From positions 160,182 to 224,181 of the forward strand of contig NZ_QCYG01000008.1 in assembly GCF_003072065.1 (NCBI RefSeq): a DNA stretch of 64,000 nt, in the 5' to 3' direction. Positions 58,610 to 64,000 of this stretch are shown here, piece after piece. The DNA comes from Thalassorhabdomicrobium marinisediminis. Its GTDB lineage: Bacteria > Pseudomonadota > Alphaproteobacteria > Rhodobacterales > Rhodobacteraceae. The position numbers and the translations under genes are program-made. Below the pieces are notes generated by a model. That model saw only the letters and a program-made list of their open reading frames with translations. It ran no database searches and had not been told where the DNA came from. How positions within the stretch are numbered: the first letter of the stretch is position 1; each line of letters begins with the position of its first letter.

Positions 58610-59572
58610 TTATTCGCCGCGAACGCGGGCGATTGCGCCTTCGCCGAATTCGGCTTCCAGCGTGTCATAGTAGGGCTGCATCGCCTCGCGGAACGGCGCG
58701 AGATCGGGGCGCGTGATGGTCAGGCCGCGCTCTTCGAAGGTCGCGATCAGATCCTCTTCGGCCTGGATCGTCTTGCTGTTGTTCACTTCGCCGCCCGCTT
58801 CGACGGCTTCCTGAATCCAGCCCTTTTCCTCATCGCTCAGGCTGTCCCACAGATCGTTGGAAATCTGCACTGCGGCGGAGGCCACAAAGTGGTTGGTCAT
58901 CGCCACGTGGCTTTGCACCTCGTAGAATTTCATCGCCTCGATTGTGGGCAGCGGGTTTTCCTGCGCGTCGACCTGATTGGTCTGCAGGGCCAGATAGACC
59001 TCGGCGAAGGCAACGGGGGCCGCCGTGCCGCCGGTGTTTTCGGCATAGGCGATCAGGAAAGGCACGTTCGGCGTGCGGATGCGCAGGCCTTCCATGTCGT
59101 CCATGGATTCGATGGCGCGGTTGGCTGTGGTCTGGCGCGTGCCGTAATACCACACATCCAGCAGATGCACGCCGTTCTCTTCGAACTTGGCGGCCATCTC
59201 CTGACCCCAGTCCCCGGCGATGATCTCTTTAAGGTGGTCGAAGTCGTCGGCGACATAGGGCGCGCCGATCAGGTTCAGCTCGGGGATGATGTAGCTCATG
59301 TCCGGGTAGCCGGTGATGACCATGTCCAGCTCACCCGCCTGCACCTGCGCGACCATCGCCTTGAAGTCACCAAGGGTCGAGGAGGGGAAGATGTTCACGG
59401 TCAGCTCACCGCCGGAGGCCTCTTCCAGCCGCGCGGCAAATTCCTGCGTGCCAGCGTAGACGTTGGACGCTTCGTTGTCTTGCATCCCAAGGGTCAGTTC
59501 GCGTTCGGCATGGGCCGGCAGGGCCATCGCCAGGGTCGCCGCACAGGCGAGCAGGTGGGTCTTCAAAGTCAT
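58610..59572 (-). CDS. siaP: TRAP transporter substrate-binding protein (DctP/SiaP-like)
   Basis: A 320-residue periplasmic protein with signal peptide MTLKTHLLACAATLAMALPAHA. The ligand-carboxylate Arg region is MEGLRIRTPNVPFL, followed by TGGTAAPVAFAEVYLALQTNQVDAQENP, both as in DctP. A sialic acid ligand is inferred from the neighbouring nan genes and not from diagnostic residues. It follows nanR by 51 bases. Confidence 0.88.
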   Translation of the reverse strand: MTLKTHLLACAATLAMALPAHAERELTLGMQDNEASNVYAGTQEFAARLEEASGGELTVNIFPSSTLGDFKAMVAQVQAGELDMVITGYPDMSYIIPELNLIGAPYVADDFDHLKEIIAGDWGQEMAAKFEENGVHLLDVWYYGTRQTTANRAIESMDDMEGLRIRTPNVPFLIAYAENTGGTAAPVAFAEVYLALQTNQVDAQENPLPTIEAMKFYEVQSHVAMTNHFVASAAVQISNDLWDSLSDEEKGWIQEAVEAGGEVNNSKTIQAEEDLIATFEERGLTITRPDLAPFREAMQPYYDTLEAEFGEGAIARVRGE

Positions 59573-59623
59573 CGTATCCTCCTTGTTTTTCGATGATTGA
59601 CGATTGGGTCGTCGTGGGCTGCT

Positions 59624-60358
59624 TCAACCCGTCGGCTGGTCTTTTGCAGCGGTCGTGATTTTCGGGACCTGCAAACGCGCGCGATAGGACCGCGTCAGAT
59701 GACGGTCCATCACATCGGTTGCGGCCAGCACTTCGCCGTTCAGAATGGCCTGATACAGCTCGCGATGCTCTTCATAGGCGATTTGGTCGTAACGCCGGGC
59801 ATCATCGGTGGGCGGCCGGTGGGCGATCATGGTGCTGACGAACATATCGTGCAGCGCCAGAATGACCGGGTTGCCGACAACCGCCACAAGGGCGCGATGA
59901 AAGGCAATGTCGGTGGTGGCGAAACAGGCCGTGCCGATTGCCGCGAAGTTGTCCTCGAGCGCAGATTGCAGCTTGGACAACTGGGCGTTGTCGGCCCGTT
60001 TCGCGGCTTCGCGCGCGGCGCCGGTTTCGATGAATTGGCGCATCTGCTCAAGATGGGCCCCGCTTTCGGTGTCGCCGAGAATTTCACGGATATGATCGCC
60101 GGTGCCCTTGAGAATGCTGGTGATTGACGGGAGCGCGGCACGCGGCCGTTTGCCCGCCCCCGCCTCGGCATAGCCGCGCATCTGCAGTTGGGCCAAAGCC
60201 TCACGCACGGTGGGGCGCGAGGCTGCGAACCTCTCGCACAGCTCGCGCTCGGTGGGCAGCGGTGTGGCGGGCGCAAAGACGCCGCCCCTGATCTCGGCGA
60301 TCAGCGCCTCGGCGATCACATCGGGCGTATTGCGCGTCGGTGTGGCGGTCGCTCGCAT
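59624..60358 (-). CDS. nanR: GntR/FadR-family (FCD) transcriptional regulator of sialic acid genes
   Basis: A 244-residue regulator: an N-terminal winged helix with TERELCERFAASRPTVREALAQLQMRGYAE, and an FCD ligand domain with the metal-type residues in DIAFHRALV and EEHRELYQAI. It heads the catabolic operon and faces nanA, so it most likely represses both and is released by a sialic acid or ManNAc-6-P type ligand. ATG 60358 lies after GGGAGGAA. The frame is open far upstream, but those residues are the antisense of nanA. Confidence 0.9.
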   Translation of the reverse strand: MRATATPTRNTPDVIAEALIAEIRGGVFAPATPLPTERELCERFAASRPTVREALAQLQMRGYAEAGAGKRPRAALPSITSILKGTGDHIREILGDTESGAHLEQMRQFIETGAAREAAKRADNAQLSKLQSALEDNFAAIGTACFATTDIAFHRALVAVVGNPVILALHDMFVSTMIAHRPPTDDARRYDQIAYEEHRELYQAILNGEVLAATDVMDRHLTRSYRARLQVPKITTAAKDQPTG

Positions 60359-60380
60359 CCTGATAGTTCCTCCCGCCGTT

Positions 60381-60432
60381 TTGGTATGACCATAATAAAA
60401 TCTTGTCAAACTAAAAATGAGAGGTGTATGGA
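60381..60432. promoter_or_regulatory. Divergent nanR/nanA promoters with FadR-type operator
   Basis: TGGTATGACCA at 60382-60392 fits the TGGTnnnACCA half-site pair of FCD regulators. Minus strand: TTGACA (60409-60404), 17 bases, TACCAA (60386-60381), so the operator covers that -10. Plus strand: TTGTCA (60403-60408), 18 bases, TATGGA (60427-60432) for nanA. The two -35 boxes overlap. Confidence 0.6.
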
Positions 60433-60520
60433 TGGGGCAACTTCCAAGCGCGATGCTGTAAGGCCAGACCGGTTTTGACGGAGCCAGACCGTCGCACGAA
60501 ACCCACAAGGTGAGACGACA

Positions 60521-61423
60521 ATGACCAAGAAAATGAGCGGCATGTACGCCGCGCTGATGACCGGCCTGAACGACGACGGCGCCTTTGATGAGGCGCGGCA
60601 GCGGGCGTTGACGGACTATGTCCTTGGCCAGGGGCTGGCGGGGCTTTACGTCGGCGGCAGCAGCGGTGAAGCGGGCCTTCTGGATGTTGAGGAGCTGTCG
60701 CAGCAGCAGGGCATCGTGGCAGACTGCGCGCAAGGGCGCGACACGACCCTGATCGCCCATGTGGGCATGCCGAATCTGCGCGATTCGATCCGGCTGGCGG
60801 AACAGGCGGCCGGGCTGGGCTATCACGCACTGTCCGCCCTGCCCCCCCATTCCTATCCGTTCAGCGACGCCGAGATCGAAGGCTACTACCGCGATCTGGC
60901 GGCAGCCACCGACCTGCCCCTGATCGTCTATGAGGTGCCGGTGCGCACCGGGCGTCCGATCCCGCTGGATTCGCTTGTCCGGATTCTCGATCTGCCCAAC
61001 GTGTCGGGGATCAAGTTCACCTCGACCGACACGTTCAAGTTCTCTATGCTCCGCCGCCAGCGTCCCGACAGCAGCTACTTCTTCGGCTTCGATGAAATCT
61101 ACACGACCGGCAAGGTGTTGGGCGCGAATGGCGGCATCGGCACGACCTATAACCTTCTGGGCAAGCTCTACGTCGCCCTTGACGCAGCGATGAACGACGG
61201 CGACCTGCGCCGCGCGCAAGAGCTGCAGGACGTGTCGCAGATTTTCGTCGAAGCACTTCTCGAGACCGGCGTGCTGCCGGGCATGAAGATCGCCTTGCGC
61301 CTGCAGGGCATCGACTGCGGCCCCACCCGCGCGCCGATGGCCTTGCGGATGCCCGAAGACAAGGCCGAAGCGCATATGCGCGCCGTTCTTGAACGACCCG
61401 AGGTCAAGGCCTGGCTCTCCTGA
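60521..61423 (+). CDS. nanA: N-acetylneuraminate lyase
   Basis: A 300-residue TIM-barrel aldolase splitting N-acetylneuraminate into ManNAc and pyruvate. The Schiff-base lysine is Lys165 (VSGIKFTST), with Tyr137 (VYEVPVRTG) and the carboxylate loop GSSGE at 46-50; these match the E. coli NanA numbering exactly. Divergent from nanR. A GCTTGGC/GCCAAGC hairpin without T tract follows the stop. Confidence 0.95.
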   Translation: MTKKMSGMYAALMTGLNDDGAFDEARQRALTDYVLGQGLAGLYVGGSSGEAGLLDVEELSQQQGIVADCAQGRDTTLIAHVGMPNLRDSIRLAEQAAGLGYHALSALPPHSYPFSDAEIEGYYRDLAAATDLPLIVYEVPVRTGRPIPLDSLVRILDLPNVSGIKFTSTDTFKFSMLRRQRPDSSYFFGFDEIYTTGKVLGANGGIGTTYNLLGKLYVALDAAMNDGDLRRAQELQDVSQIFVEALLETGVLPGMKIALRLQGIDCGPTRAPMALRMPEDKAEAHMRAVLERPEVKAWLS

Positions 61424-61868
61424 GCTTGGCCTGACCGGAGCCAAGCAAGGTCAAAGTGAGCTCCAACACGAAAAGCGACAGGGGTTGGCCTTAACGCGCT
61501 TTCCCCCCGCTCGCCCGCATCGTGACAGCAGGTGACCGAAGGGACCGAGACGGGAATGCTGCTGGCCCCGCATAATTAGATGACGGTGCGCATTCGCTGT
61601 GCCTAGACAGACACGCGTTCCCCGCGGCCTGCGGAGCACCCCATCAGGAATAAGCTGCCGCCCAATATGAGTGGCGGGCCGAGGATATGGCAGTCAAACG
61701 CATCTCATGCGTCCAAGAGCCTTCAAAGATTCCTCGTAAGTCATTATATTTCATTTATTTTTTCCGCCGACTGCCCTCACCCGCATTCAGACGGCCCTGT
61801 AGCAGTCCAATGCCGTTTCGTACCCTGTCCCGAGTGAAAAACCCCAATTTCGAGCAAGGATCTGCGTC
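61424..61868. other. 445-base gap holding the edge of an integrated element
   Basis: No convincing gene. The first part is GC-rich; from about 61735 there is an AT-rich stretch leading to the integrase. ACGCAT-ctc-ATGCGT (61698-61712) is an inverted repeat that could be an integrase arm site or a small hairpin. No tRNA or tmRNA end was recognised, so the attachment site stays undefined. Confidence 0.45.
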
Positions 61869-63080
61869 ATGCTGACAGTCAAACAAATCGAAGCCGCGGT
61901 CTATGGTATTTCTTCGGACCGTTTGCATGATGGCAATGGGCTTTATCTTCGATTGAACAAGGGCGGGAGCAAGACTTTCCAGCTTCGGTTGCGAATGGGT
62001 ACGGCCGCGCGCTGGATTACCCTTGGACAGTTCCCGAAACTGTCCCTCCGGGATGCACGGATGCAGGCTGTTCTGAAGAAAGCAGAATTGCTCGATCCCG
62101 ACTACACCCCGCCAGCAAGTGACAGTCTTTCACACATGCCCGACCTCCCCGATGCAAGTGGCGTGCAACCCCTCTTTCGAGAGTTTGCCAAAGTGTGGTT
62201 CGATCGCAAGAGGCTGAGCCTTTCAAACGGCAAGCACATTGATCAGATCTGGAGCACGCTGAAAACCTACGTCTTCCCTCACCTCGGACGGATGCGTCTG
62301 GACGAGATCAAACAGCGCCATGTGATCGCCGTGTTCGACCCGATCTGGCGCGTGAAACATGCAACGGCTCGCCACACCCTCGGTCGTGTCAGCGAGATCT
62401 TTGAACTCGCAAGACTGTTGGAGCATGTCGAGGTAAACCCCGCGGACTTCAATACCAAGATCGCGTTTGGCCACGTGAAAAAGAAAACCAAGCATTTGCC
62501 CGCACTGGAATGGGAGCGAGCTCCCGATTTGTGGACTTGGCTTCTGGAATGCGATGTACAAGAGGACCTCCGACAGATGGTCATGGGGTTGATCCTGTCT
62601 GCCAAACGTACCAAAGAAATTCGATTTCTCGAGTGGGCGGATCTTGATCTCAAACGTGGCATCTGGACCAGCCAGTCTGAGCACATGAAGATGCGTCGGA
62701 CTCACCGGATTCCGGTCAGCAGGCAACTCGGTGGCGTATTCTCCAACATGGAGCTTTTAACCCAAGGATCCGACTGGGTTTTCGCACGCCCCCGTAATAA
62801 GTCCGGCGTAATGAGCGAAAACGCCGCCTGTATTCTCGTTCAGAAATTCGATCCTGGCATCACGGCCCATGGGCTTCGAACCACCTTCCGAACCTGGGCG
62901 CGCAAGCAGAGCAAATACGCCCACGACGTCATGGAGATGGCGTTGTCTCATGAAAAGGATGAGCTCGTTGCCGCCTACATGCGAGATGACTTGCTCGATG
63001 AGCGGCGCATCCTGATGCAGGACTGGGCCGACTATGTAACGGGCGGCGCGGTGCCACCGCAGTTGATCGATTTGGTTTAA
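61869..63080 (+). CDS. Tyrosine-type site-specific integrase (P4/DUF4102 type)
   Basis: A 403-residue tyrosine recombinase. The N-terminal arm-binding domain (LTVKQIEAAVYGISSDRLHDGNGLYL) is of DUF4102 type, followed by a core-binding domain and a catalytic domain with Arg247, His334-x-x-Arg337 (HGLR), His361 and the nucleophile Tyr370 (AAYMRDD). A Lys in the beta hairpin (MKMRRTHR) fits too. The set is complete, so it should be active. It is at the edge of a foreign segment, convergent with the AlpA-like gene. Confidence 0.93.
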   Translation: MLTVKQIEAAVYGISSDRLHDGNGLYLRLNKGGSKTFQLRLRMGTAARWITLGQFPKLSLRDARMQAVLKKAELLDPDYTPPASDSLSHMPDLPDASGVQPLFREFAKVWFDRKRLSLSNGKHIDQIWSTLKTYVFPHLGRMRLDEIKQRHVIAVFDPIWRVKHATARHTLGRVSEIFELARLLEHVEVNPADFNTKIAFGHVKKKTKHLPALEWERAPDLWTWLLECDVQEDLRQMVMGLILSAKRTKEIRFLEWADLDLKRGIWTSQSEHMKMRRTHRIPVSRQLGGVFSNMELLTQGSDWVFARPRNKSGVMSENAACILVQKFDPGITAHGLRTTFRTWARKQSKYAHDVMEMALSHEKDELVAAYMRDDLLDERRILMQDWADYVTGGAVPPQLIDLV

Positions 63081-63125
63081 GTGCACTCAAGCCGAACAAT
63101 TGATATGTCCGGCTTGAACCCAACT

Positions 63126-63347
63126 TCAATCATCCTCGCCGAAGTAATCCACGGTCTCCAGCTTTCGACTGTATGCGTCCACCTCGTGTTCGAGCCAGCG
63201 AATGGATCTGGAACTGATCCGGCGGGGTTGCGGGAAATCGACCTCGCGCACCATCATGCGCTCGAGAGTGGATTCCGAGATTCCAAGCCGGTCGATGACG
63301 GCCCAGCGGTCGATCAGGCGGAGAGTTGGGGTTTGCTTTGGTTGCAT
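63126..63347 (-). CDS. AlpA-family helix-turn-helix regulator
   Basis: A 73-residue DNA-binding protein of the AlpA/MerR-like type often found by P4-type integrases. LIDRWAVIDRLGISESTLERMM is the helix-turn-helix, then VDFPQPRRISSRSIRWLEHEVDAY is the typical wing. AlpA-like proteins activate or control excision of their element. I chose ATG 63347, after AAGAGG; upstream in-frame sequence lacks homology. Confidence 0.85.
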   Translation of the reverse strand: MQPKQTPTLRLIDRWAVIDRLGISESTLERMMVREVDFPQPRRISSRSIRWLEHEVDAYSRKLETVDYFGEDD

Positions 63348-63513
63348 GTTGCACCTCTTAATTCGTCTAAAGATGCCCCCCAATTTAGCCACATCGTACC
63401 ACATTGCAGCAAGTGTTTTCCTGTTATCCCCAAAATTCGACCGGCAATTATTTCGCAGGATTCGTCTCCCAATCTTCTATGCAGACGACAGATATTTCGC
63501 AGAGCCAAGCAAC

Positions 63514-63765
63514 CTACCACTCCATATCGGGGCCAGCTTCGGGCACGCCTTGTTCTGGGTCGATCAGCTCCACCGCCAAGTTTGACGCGAGGCTCTCGGC
63601 GATCCGCGCGGCCTCCTCTGGGTCTTTAACATCCCGGACCTCCAGCCGTCCGTCGCGTCCGATTTCGACAACGTGAGGAGCGAACTGTAAAATGAGGGCT
63701 CCGCTGTCGCCTTGGACCATGACGGCTTTCAGACCGGCATCCGCTCGTTTCGCCAAACAGATCAC
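63514..63765 (-). CDS. Hypothetical protein
   Basis: An 83-residue acidic protein, beta-rich in the first half and helical after (EEAARIAESLASNLAVELID). No family recognised. It starts in an ATGA overlap with the preceding gene, which supports both as real genes of the integrated element. Its function is unknown. Confidence 0.55.
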   Translation of the reverse strand: MICLAKRADAGLKAVMVQGDSGALILQFAPHVVEIGRDGRLEVRDVKDPEEAARIAESLASNLAVELIDPEQGVPEAGPDMEW

Positions 63766-63992
63766 GTCACATCGTCGAAGATCGGCAGCCCCAATTGCGC
63801 TTGAATTGAGCTGATAGCGGAAGCCTGGTTCTGTAGGGTTTCCATGATTTGCTGCTGCATCCCCCGCACCTCGTTCATGGCGTCTGCTCGGGGGACCAAC
63901 GCATCCAGAGATTTCGCGTGACGTTCCATTGACGTGCGGATCGCGGTGAAGTCGCTCATAAGTTCTTCGAGCTTCGCTTCCAGTTGCCCCAC
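63762..63992 (-). CDS. Hypothetical coiled-coil protein, possibly continuing past the window
   Basis: A 76-residue helical protein with heptad-like spacing (LEAKLEELMSDFTAIRTSMERH, later MQQQIMETLQNQASAISSIQAQLG). The GTG at 63992 follows AGGAAGGG, but only eight bases of upstream sequence are visible, so a longer gene entering from the right cannot be excluded. Overlaps the next gene by four bases. No function assigned. Confidence 0.5.
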   Translation of the reverse strand: MGQLEAKLEELMSDFTAIRTSMERHAKSLDALVPRADAMNEVRGMQQQIMETLQNQASAISSIQAQLGLPIFDDVT

Positions 63993-64000
63993 CCCTTCCT

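Noticed and set aside
59624..61444. A 606-codon minus-strand frame joining nanR with upstream sequence
   Set aside because: The upstream 360 codons are antisense to nanA; the GntR protein starts at 60358.
61451..61639. A 62-codon minus-strand frame after nanA
   Set aside because: No ribosome site, no recognisable family and mixed composition.
61680..61868. A tRNA or tmRNA 3' end as integration site
   Set aside because: I looked for a T-arm motif (GGTTC-A/G-A) and acceptor stem but found none that folds; a search with tRNA/tmRNA models would decide.

Overview
The window is GC-rich chromosomal DNA from an alphaproteobacterium of the Rhodobacterales, most likely the marine Roseobacter group. 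This rests on protein-level resemblance and gene order: a five-gene F1 ATP synthase operon (atpHAGDC) without linked F0 genes, an Hsp20-DUF1150 pair, a CIRCE-controlled groESL operon, DUF2125, DUF2161 and TIGR01459 proteins, and a TRAP-type sialic acid transporter. I cannot name the genus. No rRNA, tRNA or CRISPR array was recognised.

Layout. 1-9.4 kb: a cut-off M14-type zinc hydrolase, a small heat-shock operon with an excellent RpoH-type promoter, purEK, groESL with its CIRCE operator, a manganese pyrophosphatase and several housekeeping hydrolases. 9.4-16.5 kb: maoC-ribF-ycgN-ltaE, two hydrolase/isomerase genes, prs, an H-type lectin and an MFS exporter. 16.7-21.7 kb: the atp operon with its own promoter and terminator. 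22-31.8 kb: gloB, clpA with an overlapping M23 peptidase gene, and a pair encoding an ExbB/MotA-like channel protein and a long coiled-coil MotB/OmpA-like partner. 31.8-38.6 kb: extensin-like lipoprotein, tyrosine and histidine biosynthesis genes, rpsD, a Hint-domain protein, an LpxR-like outer-membrane protein and a Crp/Fnr regulator.

38.6-44.9 kb is a compact glycosyltransferase operon of four overlapping genes, headed by a sucrose-phosphate-synthase-like enzyme fused to a sucrose-phosphatase-like HAD domain, with a sulfotransferase gene facing away from it. A non-reducing disaccharide (sucrose or mannosylfructose) or a glycoside built from one is a plausible product. 44.9-49.3 kb is a sensory module: a CheB-CheR-PAS-HWE histidine kinase and a single-domain response regulator, divergent from a short LOV protein that keeps the photoactive cysteine and the flavin-contacting residues. 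49.5-52.8 kb encodes a glycine betaine/proline ABC transporter (proXWV) with two tandem terminators between proX and proW.

54.4-61.4 kb is a sialic acid catabolic locus: nanR, siaPQM, nanE, nanK and nagB in one direction, nanA in the other, with a FadR-type operator between the divergent promoters; nagA is absent. From about 61.5 kb to the end composition and content change: a P4-type integrase, an AlpA-like regulator and two unknown small genes mark the start of an integrated element that runs off the window.
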